Positions 45,271-53,229 of a DNA stretch of 64,000 bases are shown piece by piece (position 1 is the first letter of the stretch; each line of letters starts with the position of its first letter). Under the pieces are notes generated by a model that was not told the origin of the DNA, did no database searches, and was given only the letters and a program-made list of their open reading frames with translations. The DNA is from Nocardioides sp. Root240 (lineage in GTDB: Bacteria; Actinomycetota; Actinomycetes; Propionibacteriales; Nocardioidaceae), in NCBI RefSeq assembly GCF_001428825.1, contig NZ_LMIT01000010.1, forward strand, positions 381,906 to 445,905. Direction: 5' to 3'. The translations under genes and the position numbers were made by a program.

Positions 45271-46085
45271 GGACACCGGCCTTGGAACTGCGCCACGTCA
45301 CCGTCCTGGGGCACCAGGTCCGCGCGGCGGTGCGCCCCGGCACCGAGCCCGGTCCCCCGCTGCTGCTGTGCAACGGGATCGGCGCCAGCCTGGACCTGCT
45401 CCAGCCGTTCGTCGACGCGCTCGACCCGCGCATCGGGGTGGTCCGCTTCGACGTACCCGGCGTGGGTGGGTCGCCGGACCCGAAGGTGCCCTACAACTTC
45501 GCACTGCTGACGGTCGGCATCGGCAGGATGATGACCCAGCTCGGCTTCGACCAGTACGACGTCCTCGGCATCTCCTGGGGCGGCGGGCTCGCGCAGCAGA
45601 TCGCCTTCCAGCAGCCGCGCCGCTGCCGCCGCCTCGTGCTCGTCAGCACCGCGACCGGGTCGCTGATGGTGCCCGCCCCGCCGCGGGTGCTGCGCAAGAT
45701 GGTGACGCCGCAGCGCTACCGCGACGCGGAGTACGCCGTCCAGGTCGCCGCCGAGCTGTACGGCGGCCAGATGCGCGACCGCCCCGACGACGTACGACGC
45801 CTGATGCACGCGCACTCGCGGGTCGGGTCCCGTCGCGGGTACCTCCTCCAGCTGCTCGCCGGAGCCGGTTGGTCCAGCCTCCCGGCGCTGCCCCTGATCC
45901 GGCAGCCGACGCTCGTCCTCGCCGGCGACGACGACCCGATCATCCCGCTCGTGAACGCGCGGATCATGACGCGGCTGCTCCCGCACGCGACCCTGCACGT
46001 CTACCCCGACGGGCACCTCGGTCTGGTCACGAGCGCGGACACGCTCGCACCCCTGATCGCCGACTTCCTGCGCCCGGCGCGGTAG
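45267..46085 (+). CDS. alpha/beta hydrolase, probable PHA depolymerase
   Basis: 272 residues from a GTG overlapping the phaC stop (GTGA). Catalytic triad: Ser in VLGISWGGGLAQQ near residue 105, Asp in LVLAGDDDPIIPL, His in VYPDGHLGLV. The N-terminal LLLCNGIGASLDLLQPFVDAL supplies the oxyanion hole. Intracellular PhaZ-type depolymerases mobilise stored PHA and have this size. The coupling to phaC supports the assignment. Confidence 0.85.
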   Translation: MRTPALELRHVTVLGHQVRAAVRPGTEPGPPLLLCNGIGASLDLLQPFVDALDPRIGVVRFDVPGVGGSPDPKVPYNFALLTVGIGRMMTQLGFDQYDVLGISWGGGLAQQIAFQQPRRCRRLVLVSTATGSLMVPAPPRVLRKMVTPQRYRDAEYAVQVAAELYGGQMRDRPDDVRRLMHAHSRVGSRRGYLLQLLAGAGWSSLPALPLIRQPTLVLAGDDDPIIPLVNARIMTRLLPHATLHVYPDGHLGLVTSADTLAPLIADFLRPAR

Positions 46086-46120
46086 CTGCCGTCAGCGCCC
46101 GTCCGTCTGCTCCGATCTCC

Positions 46121-46152
46121 TGCTCGAAGCGTTCGATCGAACGGTTCGAGCA
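46121..46152. promoter_or_regulatory. 32-bp near-perfect palindrome upstream of DUF1992 gene
   Basis: TGCTCGAA-x-CGTTCGATCGAACG-x-TTCGAGCA, self-complementary without a loop except one G/G pair. The arrangement with TATCGT at 46170-46175 as a possible -10 places it over the -35 region, suggesting an operator rather than a terminator. Confidence 0.55.
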
Positions 46153-46195
46153 CGCTTTTCGGCCGGGACTATCGTCGAAGGGCGAGGTGAGCGCG

Positions 46196-46750
46196 ATGTC
46201 GGAGCAGCAGCACGAGGACCCCGCGGCCGAGGCCGCGCAGCGGCGGGCCGCGGAGCAGAAGGCTGCCCGCGCCCGCATCGAGCAGCAGCAGACCTGGGTC
46301 GACCTCCAGGTCCGCCAGGCGATGGAGCGCGGCGAGTTCGACGACCTCCCCGGCGCCGGCAAGCCGATCGAGGGCCTGGGCGCCACCCACGACCCCGACT
46401 GGTGGGTGAAGCGCCTCGTCGAGCGCGAGCAGATCACGGTGCTGCCGCCCGCACTCCAGCTGCGCAAGGACGACGCCTCACTCGACGGCGAGCTCGACGC
46501 GATGGGCTCCGAGCGCGAGGTCCGCGCGTTCGTCGAGGACTTCAACGCGCGGGTGATCCGGGCGCGCTACACGCCGGTCGACGGGCCGCCGCTCATCACG
46601 ATGCCGCGCGACGTCGACGCGACCGTCGCGGCCTGGCGCGAGCGGGCCGAGGCACGCCGGGCGGCCTGGCGAGCCGCGCAGGCCGTCACCGACGCTGCAG
46701 CTCCCACGCGCCGCGGATCGCTGCGCGGATGGCTGCGCCGTCGCCGCTGA
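46196..46750 (+). CDS. DUF1992 (DnaJ-homologue-type) protein
   Basis: 184 residues from the ATG at 46196 with GAGGTG upstream. The domain [32 protein letters not shown] (about 30-60) is the DUF1992 signature, present in the eukaryotic DNAJC28 and in bacterial YdiU-like small proteins, followed by [14 protein letters not shown]. The rest is charged and helical. Function unknown. Its last 65 bp are overlapped by the convergent YjbR gene. Confidence 0.85.
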   Translation: MSEQQHEDPAAEAAQRRAAEQKAARARIEQQQTWVDLQVRQAMERGEFDDLPGAGKPIEGLGATHDPDWWVKRLVEREQITVLPPALQLRKDDASLDGELDAMGSEREVRAFVEDFNARVIRARYTPVDGPPLITMPRDVDATVAAWRERAEARRAAWRAAQAVTDAAAPTRRGSLRGWLRRRR

Positions 46751-46985
46751 GCAGCACCTGCACCTTGAGGTGCCGCTCGTACCGCGGCGGTACGCCGAAG
46801 GTCTCCGGGTGCTCGGCCACCATCCGCTCCCGCTCGTCGAAGCCGGCGCGGACCACGAGCTCGCCCGCGTCCACCAGGCGTGCGACGAGCCGGTCGTCGA
46901 CGTACCAGGCGGGGTGGGTGGCAGTGCCCTTGCGCTTGCACCCGGGCAGCGAGCGCGCGAAGGCATCGACCTCGTCCGGCGTCAC
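46686..46985 (-). CDS. MmcQ/YjbR-family protein
   Basis: 99 residues, somewhat shorter than the usual 110-120. Features: [64 protein letters not shown], then [23 protein letters not shown]. YjbR proteins have a CyaY-like fold and bind DNA in some reports. GTG start with TACCGT six bases upstream (leaderless). The final 65 bp lie antisense to the DUF1992 coding end, an unusually long convergent overlap. Confidence 0.78.
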   Translation of the reverse strand: MTPDEVDAFARSLPGCKRKGTATHPAWYVDDRLVARLVDAGELVVRAGFDERERMVAEHPETFGVPPRYERHLKVQVLLSGDGAAIRAAIRGAWELQRR

Positions 46986-46991
46986 CCGGCC

Positions 46992-46997
46992 ACGGTA
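46992..46997 (-). promoter_or_regulatory. putative -10 box of leaderless yjbR-like gene
   Basis: TACCGT, 6 nt, GTG at 46985. Confidence 0.45.
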
Positions 46998-47043
46998 CGA
47001 CCGGGAGGTCGTCTCGGCGAGACATCCGTCATACCCGTAGCGG

Positions 47044-47078
47044 GTGACTCACGGGTAGGTTCAGCAAGCGTGAGTCAC
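47044..47078. promoter_or_regulatory. inverted repeat flanking the -10 and start of a CoA lyase gene
   Basis: GTGACTCAC (47044-47052) and GTGAGTCAC (47070-47078) are perfect 9-bp arms 17 bp apart. The TAGGTT -10 box (47056-47061) lies between them, and the second arm begins with the GTG start codon. Possible autoregulatory or substrate-responsive operator. Confidence 0.55.
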
Positions 47079-48158
47079 AAGAGCGCCAAGGACTTCTTCC
47101 GCCCGCTCGCCGTCGGAGCCCCGGCCCCGCTGCGCGAGATCCCCGCCCGGCCCAGCCGTGCCATCCACTTCTTCGACCCGTCGAACGAGAAGATGGCCGC
47201 CAAGATCCCCGACATGGTCGGCACCGTCGACGTGCTGCTCGGCAACCTCGAGGACGCCGTGAAGGCCGACAACAAGGTCGCCGCCCGCGAGGGCCTCGTG
47301 CGCATCGCGCAGGCCACCGACTTCGGCCCGACCCAGCTGTGGACGCGGATCAACTCGCTCGACAGCCCCTGGGTGCTCGACGACCTCACCACGCTGGTGC
47401 CCGCGATCGGCGACAAGCTCGACGTGATCATGGTCCCGAAGGTGCAGGGCGCCGAGGACATCCACTACGTCGACCGGATCCTCGCCCAGCTCGAGGCGAA
47501 GGCCGGCATCACCCGGCCGATCCTGATCCACGCCATCCTCGAGACCGCGCGCGGCGTGGCCAACGTCGAGGAGATCTGCGGCGCGTCCCCGCGCATGCAG
47601 GGCCTCTCGCTCGGCCCGGCCGACCTCGCGGCCGACCGCAAGATGAAGACCACCCGCGTCGGCGGTGGCCACCCCGGCTACCTCGTCCGTGAGGACGCGC
47701 CGCGCGGCGACGACGGCCTGCCGATCGTCGACGCGCCGCGTGCGATCTTTCAGCAGGACCTGTGGCACTACACGATCGCGAAGATGGTCGACGCCTGCGC
47801 GACGCACGGCATCTACCCGTACTACGGCCCGTTCGGCGACATCAAGGACACGGTGGCCTGCGAGGACCAGTTCCGCAACGCCTTCCTCCTCGGCTGCGTC
47901 GGCACCTGGTCGCTGCACCCGGTCCAGATCAAGATCGCCAACCGCGTCTTCTCCCCCAGCGTCGAGGACATCGCCCACGCCCGTCGTGTGGTCGCCGCGA
48001 TGGGCGACGGCACCGGCGCGGTCATGATCGACGGCAAGATGGAGGACGACGCGTCCCTCAAGCAGTGCCTCGTGCTCGTCGAGCTGGCCGAGAAGCTGGC
48101 CGAGATCGACCCCGACCTGAAGGCGACGTACGACGCCATCCCCACCCCGGAGGCCTGA
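47070..48158 (+). CDS. HpcH/HpaI-type (malyl-CoA lyase-like) CoA ester lyase 1
   Basis: 362 residues from a GTG, TAGGTT eight bases upstream. TIM-barrel CitE/HpcH family: [19 protein letters not shown] at the N terminus, [22 protein letters not shown] (metal-binding Glu-Asp), LWTRINS (Arg), [13 protein letters not shown] and [14 protein letters not shown] (catalytic Glu). The C-terminal third is larger than in small CitE, as in L-malyl-CoA/beta-methylmalyl-CoA lyases. It probably cleaves or forms malyl- or citramalyl-type CoA esters in C2/C3-unit assimilation. The second lyase follows after 3 bp. Confidence 0.85.
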   Translation: MSHKSAKDFFRPLAVGAPAPLREIPARPSRAIHFFDPSNEKMAAKIPDMVGTVDVLLGNLEDAVKADNKVAAREGLVRIAQATDFGPTQLWTRINSLDSPWVLDDLTTLVPAIGDKLDVIMVPKVQGAEDIHYVDRILAQLEAKAGITRPILIHAILETARGVANVEEICGASPRMQGLSLGPADLAADRKMKTTRVGGGHPGYLVREDAPRGDDGLPIVDAPRAIFQQDLWHYTIAKMVDACATHGIYPYYGPFGDIKDTVACEDQFRNAFLLGCVGTWSLHPVQIKIANRVFSPSVEDIAHARRVVAAMGDGTGAVMIDGKMEDDASLKQCLVLVELAEKLAEIDPDLKATYDAIPTPEA

Positions 48159-48161
48159 CCA

Positions 48162-49025
48162 ATGACCGAGTTCAAGCCGCTGCGCTCCGTCCTCTACATG
48201 CCCAGCTCGAACGAGCGGGCGCTGGAGAAGGCCAAGACGCTGCCCGCCGACGCGATCATCTTCGACCTCGAGGACGCCGTCGCCCCCGACGCCAAGGTCG
48301 CCGCCCGCGCCTGCGCCGCTGCCGCCGTGCAGTCCGGTGAGTACGGCCGCCGCCACCTGGTCATCCGGGTCAACGGCATCGGCACCGAGTGGCACGACGA
48401 CGACATCAAGGCCGCCGCCGCGGCCGGTCCCGACGTCGTACTGGTCCCGAAGGTGAACTCCGCCGACGAGGTCCGGACCCTGGTCGCGGCCCTCGAGGCG
48501 GCCGGCGCCCCCGCGAGGACCACCCTGTGGGCCATGGTCGAGACCCCGATCGGCATGCTCAACGCGCTGTCGATCGCGACCGCTTCCGAGCGGCTCACCG
48601 GCTTCGTGATGGGCACCAACGACCTCGTCAAGGAGCTGTACGCCGAGCACGTCCCCGGCCGCCAGCCCGTGATCACCGGCCTCGGCCTCGCCCTCCTCGC
48701 GGCCCGCGCCGCCGGCATCGTGATCATCGACGGCGTCTACAACGACGTGAAGAACATCGACGGCTTCCTCGCCGAGGTCGAGCAGGGCCGCCAGATGGGC
48801 TTCGACGGCAAGACCCTGATCCACCCCGGCCAGGTCGAGGGCGCGAACACCGGCTTCGCCCCGAGCGAGCAGGCCGTCGAGGACGCCCGCGGCCTGATCC
48901 AGGCGTGGGAGGACGGCAAGGGCTCCGGCGTGGTCACCTACAACGGCAAGATGGTGGAGAACCTCCACGTCGAGTCCGCCGAGCGCACGCTCTCGATCCA
49001 CGACGCGATCCAGGCCCTGGCCTGA
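48162..49025 (+). CDS. CitE-type CoA ester lyase 2
   Basis: 287 residues, the length of CitE/citramalyl-CoA lyase. Motifs: LRSVLYMPSSNERALEKAKTLPADAIIFDLEDAV, LVIRVNGIGTEW, VVLVPKVNSADEV and MVETPIGMLNALS, with Glu/Asp metal ligands. It probably acts with the larger lyase upstream as a lyase/thioesterase pair on malyl- or citramalyl-CoA. There is no citrate-lyase acyl-carrier gene nearby, so it is not part of a citrate lyase complex. Confidence 0.87.
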   Translation: MTEFKPLRSVLYMPSSNERALEKAKTLPADAIIFDLEDAVAPDAKVAARACAAAAVQSGEYGRRHLVIRVNGIGTEWHDDDIKAAAAAGPDVVLVPKVNSADEVRTLVAALEAAGAPARTTLWAMVETPIGMLNALSIATASERLTGFVMGTNDLVKELYAEHVPGRQPVITGLGLALLAARAAGIVIIDGVYNDVKNIDGFLAEVEQGRQMGFDGKTLIHPGQVEGANTGFAPSEQAVEDARGLIQAWEDGKGSGVVTYNGKMVENLHVESAERTLSIHDAIQALA

Positions 49026-49028
49026 CGG

Positions 49029-49112
49029 GGGTTCGTGACCTGTTCCTGCGGTTGATGACGGTTGCAACCGTCACCAACCGCAGGAATCCCCGCCGGAGCG
49101 GGGATTCCTGCA
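49029..49112. repeat. 84-bp double-hairpin repeat element, copy 2
   Basis: Same outer motif GGGTTCGTG and same two-hairpin design as 8191-8274. A 40-bp palindrome with one mismatch (49045-49084) abuts a hairpin with 14-bp arms (49080-49093 and 49098-49111). The stem of the first hairpin differs from copy 1 on both sides, so base pairing is kept. It lies just after the CitE-type gene and ends 10 bp before the next ATG. Confidence 0.85.
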
Positions 49113-49122
49113 CCATGGAGTG

Positions 49123-49473
49123 ATGGAGCAGGACGACGTACGAGCACGGCTCGACGCCGAGCGCGACGCCGCCCTGCAGCGGCTGGCGGACCTGAGCTGC
49201 GACCACGACGCGATCGTCGCCGCCTCCCGCGACACCAACGCCGACGACGAGCACGACCCCGAGGGCGCGACGATCGCCTTCGAGCGCGCCCAGGTCGACG
49301 CCGTCGCCCGGCTCGCCCGGCACCAGCTCCTCGAGCTCGACGCCGCCCTCGCCAGGCTCGCCGCCGGGACCTACGGCGCCTGCGAGGCGTGCGGGCTCCC
49401 GATCTCGCCCGAGCGCCTCGACGTCCGCCCCGCTGCGCGCACGTGCATCGCTTGCGCCGCCGCGCGACGCTGA
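49123..49473 (+). CDS. TraR/DksA-type zinc finger protein
   Basis: 116 residues (GTG at 49120 also possible). A helical coiled-coil N terminus (DDVRARLDAERDAALQRLADL, then EGATIAFERAQVDAVARLARHQLLELDAALARLA) is followed by a C4 zinc finger, CEACGLPISPERLDVRPAARTCIAC. DksA-type proteins modulate RNA polymerase through its secondary channel; the actinobacterial ones are less studied. It is separated from the previous gene by the double-hairpin element. Confidence 0.87.
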   Translation: MEQDDVRARLDAERDAALQRLADLSCDHDAIVAASRDTNADDEHDPEGATIAFERAQVDAVARLARHQLLELDAALARLAAGTYGACEACGLPISPERLDVRPAARTCIACAAARR

Positions 49474-49485
49474 CAGGATGGCGGG

Positions 49486-49890
49486 GTGGACAGCGAGACC
49501 CGCACCTACCGCACCGGCGACCGCGAGGCCGTCCTCGACCTGACCCGCGACTGCGAGGCGTACGTCGCCGACCGCGCCGACGGCCTGCTGCACGTCTTCG
49601 TCCCGCACGCCACCGCGGGCATCGCGATCCTCGAGACCGGCGCGGGCAGCGACGACGACCTCCTGGCCGCCCTCGCCGACCTCCTCCCCGCCGACGACCG
49701 CTGGCGCCACCGGCACGGCTCGCCCGGCCACGGCCGCTCGCACGTGATGCCGGCGCTCGTGCCGCCGTACGCGACCGTGCCGGTGCTCGGTGGCCGGCTC
49801 GCCCTCGGCACCTGGCAGAGCATCTGCCTGGTCGACCTGAACGTCGACAACGAGGTGCGCGAGGTGCGGTTCAGCTTCCTCGCGGGCTAG
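49486..49890 (+). CDS. YjbQ/UPF0047 family protein
   Basis: 134 residues from a GTG. Single beta-rich domain: GLLHVFVPHATAGIAILETG, DDRWRHRHGSPGHGRSHVMPALVPPYATVPVLGGRLALGTWQSICLVDL. The conserved His residues and GTWQ-I loop are those of YjbQ, which in E. coli has weak thiamine-phosphate synthase activity in vitro. It is 12 bp after the DksA-type gene and overlaps the convergent SGNH gene by 20 bp. Confidence 0.88.
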   Translation: MDSETRTYRTGDREAVLDLTRDCEAYVADRADGLLHVFVPHATAGIAILETGAGSDDDLLAALADLLPADDRWRHRHGSPGHGRSHVMPALVPPYATVPVLGGRLALGTWQSICLVDLNVDNEVREVRFSFLAG

Positions 49891-50791
49891 AAACCAGCTT
49901 CTCCAGCAGGTCCGCGACGGCGTCCTGCTCCTCCGCGTACGGGTGGTACGGCAGCGCGTCGCGCTCGGGCGCTGCGCCCGCGATCCACGGATCCTTCGAG
50001 CACATGTCGTGGCCGGCCATCACGTCGGTGAGGTCGAGGAACTCCGCGCCGCCGCGCTTCGCGCCGTCGCGCTGGGCCCGCACCATCTGCTCCACGATGG
50101 CGTGGGCGAGCGGGTAGTCGCCCTTGGCCAGGGCGAGCTGGTCGCAGGTGCCCCGGGCGGGGAAGACCTGCGGGTAGCCGATCACGACGACCCGCGCTCG
50201 CGGCGCCCGCTCGGCGATCTCCGCGACGGCATCGTCGATCCGGTCGGCGATCATCTCGATCTGGTCCTTCAGCGGTACGTCGAACTCCTTGACCAGCTCC
50301 GTGCACGGCGCCCCGTCGGGGTCCTTCACGCCGAGCCCGATGCAGGTGGTGACGAGCCGGTTGAAGATCTGGCGGTCGTTGCCGCCGATCGTGAGCGTGA
50401 CGAGCCGGGTGTCGGAGGTGACCGCGTCCAGCTGCGGCGGGACGGCCGGGCCGTTGACGGGCTTGTGCTCCTCGGTCAGCGCGGAGGAGTCGGCACCTCC
50501 GCAGCTCACGTCCACGAGGTCGAGCTCCAGCTGCTCGGCGAGCAGGTGGGCGTAGTTGCCGGCGGTCTGGGCGCAGCCGGTCGAACCGGTGTCCACACCG
50601 AGCTCGGGGCCGGCGGCGTAGGAGTCGCCGAGGGCGACGTACCGGCTGCCGGGGCCGATCGACGTGCCGGCCGACGGGGTCGGGTCGACGGTCGGGGGGT
50701 TGTCGTCCCCGCAGCCGACGGTGGTCGCGGCGACCACGCCGACCACCGCTGCAAGGAGCCAGCGCTCGGCCACGGATCCAGGCTTGGTCAC
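49871..50791 (-). CDS. SGNH/GDSL hydrolase lipoprotein
   Basis: 306 residues. The signal peptide ends in a lipobox-like VAATTVGC near residue 27. Blocks of the SGNH fold follow: Ser in VALGDSYAAG, Gly in the VSCGGADSS region, Asn in TIGGND, and the DxxH-like block LPYHPYAEEQ. It has three or four additional cysteines (TGCAQ, TTCIGL, PCTEL, GTCDQ) like secreted Streptomyces lipases. It hydrolyses esters outside the membrane. Its GTG start overlaps the PucR stop, so they are co-translated. Confidence 0.87.
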   Translation of the reverse strand: MTKPGSVAERWLLAAVVGVVAATTVGCGDDNPPTVDPTPSAGTSIGPGSRYVALGDSYAAGPELGVDTGSTGCAQTAGNYAHLLAEQLELDLVDVSCGGADSSALTEEHKPVNGPAVPPQLDAVTSDTRLVTLTIGGNDRQIFNRLVTTCIGLGVKDPDGAPCTELVKEFDVPLKDQIEMIADRIDDAVAEIAERAPRARVVVIGYPQVFPARGTCDQLALAKGDYPLAHAIVEQMVRAQRDGAKRGGAEFLDLTDVMAGHDMCSKDPWIAGAAPERDALPYHPYAEEQDAVADLLEKLVSSPRGS

Positions 50792-51978
50792 GACCCGTCC
50801 TCCTCCATCCCCAGTGCGAGCGTCAGCGCCAGCACGGTATCGGGGTCCTCCAACCGGTCGCCGTAGAGCTCCCTCAGCTGGGTCATGCGGTACCTGATCG
50901 TCTGCGGGTGCACGAACAGTGCCGCGGCCACGTCGTCGCGCCGGCCCTGGTGGAGCAGCCAGGCGCGCAGCGTCTCGCGCAGCTTCTCCGCGGCGGCCGG
51001 GCGGAGCTCGGCCAACGGCGCCAGGACGACGGCCCGCAGGTCCGCCAGCGCCTCCGGGTCGGCCGTCAGCACCAGGCGTGGCAGGTGCTGCTCGGTGTCG
51101 CCGGTGAGGCCGAGGGCCCGCGCACGGACGACCCGGTCGTAGGACTCGCGGACGTCGAGCCAGGGGCGCGGCGGACCGACCAGCGCCTCCCGGTCACGCA
51201 CGGCGCGCAGGAGCACCGCGCGCCCGCGGTCGTGGGCGTCGGGCACCATCAGCAGGGCGGCGCCGTCGAGATCGGGCAGATCGGCGGTGAGCAGGGTTCC
51301 CCGCCGCAGGGCGCGGAGCAGGGAGCCGGCCTGGGACTCGGGGACGATCACGGCGGTCAGCGTCGTCGGCGGCGTCCACTCGGCGCGCTCGGCGGACGCG
51401 AGCAGGGTGGCCTCGGGGGCACCGGTGATCAGGTGGCGGGCCAGCCGCTCGGCCATCCGCTGCCGCAGCCGCCCCTCGGTGGCCGACTCGTCGCGGTGCC
51501 CGGCGACCGAGGCCGCGGACAGCTCGTCGATGTAGGCGAAGACCAGCTCGGCGAAGGACGCCATGGTCGCTGGGCCGATGCCCTGCTCGACGGCCTTGGC
51601 GGACAGGTGCTGCCAGGAGACCCGTGCCCCGATCCGGTACGCCGACAGGAGGGCGTCCGTCGTACGCCCGCTCCGCACCTCGCCGCGCCCCAGCTGGTAG
51701 GCCCCGTCGACGGCCGAGGAACGCGGTGCCAGGGCGTCGGGGCCGCGGCGGTCGCTGATCAGGGAGAGGAAGCCGCCGAGCGCCACCTGCACGGCGCCGC
51801 GGATGGTCTCGCCCATGGGTCCGCTGAAGGCGTCCTCGTAGGGCGGCACCTCGCGGATGATCTGGTCGACGACGTCGTCGGCGACGGCGGCCAGCTCGCT
51901 CCGGATCGCGACGACGGTCTCGTGAGGGAGCAGGACGCTCTCGTCCGACCGTGGTCGGCGCAACACTCGACGCGGCAT
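50788..51978 (-). CDS. PucR/CdaR-type regulator divergent from desaturase genes
   Basis: 396 residues from the ATG at 51978 (GAGGG upstream). An RsbRD-like N-terminal bundle (VVAIRSELAAVADDVVDQIIREVPPYED) and central degenerate GGDEF-like region precede the PucR HTH, DVAAALFVHPQTIRYRMTQLRELYGDRLEDP. Same architecture as the regulator beside phaC. Translationally coupled to the SGNH lipoprotein gene and divergent from the ferredoxin reductase/desaturase pair, which it probably controls. CTTTT/AAAAG inverted arms lie in the shared promoter (51986-52009). Confidence 0.85.
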   Translation of the reverse strand: MPRRVLRRPRSDESVLLPHETVVAIRSELAAVADDVVDQIIREVPPYEDAFSGPMGETIRGAVQVALGGFLSLISDRRGPDALAPRSSAVDGAYQLGRGEVRSGRTTDALLSAYRIGARVSWQHLSAKAVEQGIGPATMASFAELVFAYIDELSAASVAGHRDESATEGRLRQRMAERLARHLITGAPEATLLASAERAEWTPPTTLTAVIVPESQAGSLLRALRRGTLLTADLPDLDGAALLMVPDAHDRGRAVLLRAVRDREALVGPPRPWLDVRESYDRVVRARALGLTGDTEQHLPRLVLTADPEALADLRAVVLAPLAELRPAAAEKLRETLRAWLLHQGRRDDVAAALFVHPQTIRYRMTQLRELYGDRLEDPDTVLALTLALGMEEDGS

Positions 51979-52072
51979 ACCGCCCTCTTTTACTCCTGGC
52001 GAACAAAAGCAGTCCGAAGATTCACCGGCTGTGGTCATGAGTTTAGCGGCAGATGTTGGGAGTCTTGATGTT

Positions 52073-53203
52073 GTGAGCACCACGACTGCACGTCCCCGTA
52101 CCGGGCGCCTGACGGGCGGGCTGCGCAACCTCCTCGACGCGGCGGTCACGCCGCTGAGCGTCGACGACCTGCTCGACCACTTCGCGCCGCTGCGTCCCGC
52201 CGCGACGGGCCTCCAGGGCCGGATCGTCGCGGTCGACGCCGAGACCGCCGACGCCGCGACCATCGTCATCAAGCCGGGCCGCGACTGGGCCGGGCACATC
52301 CCCGGCCAGTACGTCCGCGTCGGCGTCGACGTCGACGGCGTGCGCCTGTGGCGCACCTACTCGCTCACCCACGGCCCGCGCCGCGACGGCCGGATCTCGA
52401 TCACCGTCAAGGCGATCCCCGGCGGCGCCGTGTCGCAGCACCTCGTCCGCACCGCCAAGGTCGGCCAGATGGTGCAGCTCGCGCAGGCCGAGGGCGACTT
52501 CGTCCTGACGCCGCCGGCCAACGGCGCGAAGCACAAGCTGCTCCTCGTCACCGCCGGTTCCGGCATCACGCCGGTGATCGGCATGCTGCGCAACCTCTAC
52601 TCCCGCAACGAGGACGAGGCCCGCGCGGCCTACGACATCGTGCTGGTCCACTCGGCGATGAAGCGCGACGAGGTCATCTTCGGCCCCGAGCTGCGCGCCC
52701 ACGCCGACGCCGGCCGCCTGCGTCTGGTCGAGCGGCACACCGACACCGACGGCCTGCTCACCATGAGCGACCTCGAGGCCGAGGTCCCCGACCTGGCCGA
52801 GCGCACGGCGTACGCCTGCGGCCCCGCCGGCCTGCTCGACACCCTCGAGGCGTTCTACGACGAGCGCCGCCTGACCCTCCACACCGAGCGCTTCCGCCCG
52901 ACCGTCGTGGCCACCGGCGCCGAGGGCGGCACGATCAGCTTCACCGGCCCGTCCGGCACGACGGTCGAGGTCGACGGCGCCACGCCGATCCTCGACGCCG
53001 CCGAGTCCGCCGGGGTGCTGATGCCGAGCGGCTGCCGCATCGGCATCTGCATGGGCTGCGTCCTCCCGATGAAGTCCGGCGCCGTGCGCGACCTGCGCAA
53101 CGGCGAGCTCACCGTCGCCGTCCCCGGCGAGACGCACCCCGACGGCGTCCCGATCCAGACGTGCATCAGCGCCGCCGCCGGCGACTGCCACATCGACCAC
53201 TGA
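52073..53203 (+). CDS. ferredoxin reductase with 2Fe-2S domain
   Basis: 376 residues from a GTG at 52073; an in-frame ATG at 52037 is possible. FAD domain (GQYVRVGVDVDGVRLWRTYSLT), NAD(P)-binding domain (LLLVTAGSGITPVIGMLRNL) and a C-terminal plant-type 2Fe-2S domain with the pattern C-x4-C-x2-C in PSGCRIGICMGCVLP and the last Cys in IQTCISA. It carries electrons from NADPH to the desaturase. Same arrangement as the Rv3230c/DesA3 pair of mycobacteria as I recall it. Confidence 0.92.
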   Translation: MSTTTARPRTGRLTGGLRNLLDAAVTPLSVDDLLDHFAPLRPAATGLQGRIVAVDAETADAATIVIKPGRDWAGHIPGQYVRVGVDVDGVRLWRTYSLTHGPRRDGRISITVKAIPGGAVSQHLVRTAKVGQMVQLAQAEGDFVLTPPANGAKHKLLLVTAGSGITPVIGMLRNLYSRNEDEARAAYDIVLVHSAMKRDEVIFGPELRAHADAGRLRLVERHTDTDGLLTMSDLEAEVPDLAERTAYACGPAGLLDTLEAFYDERRLTLHTERFRPTVVATGAEGGTISFTGPSGTTVEVDGATPILDAAESAGVLMPSGCRIGICMGCVLPMKSGAVRDLRNGELTVAVPGETHPDGVPIQTCISAAAGDCHIDH

Positions 53204-53229
53204 CCTCCCCCACCCCCGAAAGGCTGACG

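Noticed and set aside
42417..46085. A very long plus-strand frame (over 1200 codons) and similar long frames opposite dnaK, clpB and phaC
   Set aside because: Arg/Gly/Pro/His-rich, low-complexity translations antisense or out of frame to well-recognised genes; typical high-GC shadow frames. Only the last part (45267-46085) is a real gene.
46121..46152. LexA (SOS) box
   Set aside because: Actinobacterial SOS boxes need TCGAAC-N4-GTTCGA; here the spacing between half-sites is wrong, and no SOS gene follows.
47070..49025. Citrate lyase operon
   Set aside because: Two HpcH/CitE-type lyases are present, but the acyl-carrier (citD), citF and citC genes are absent, so malyl/citramalyl-CoA chemistry is more likely.
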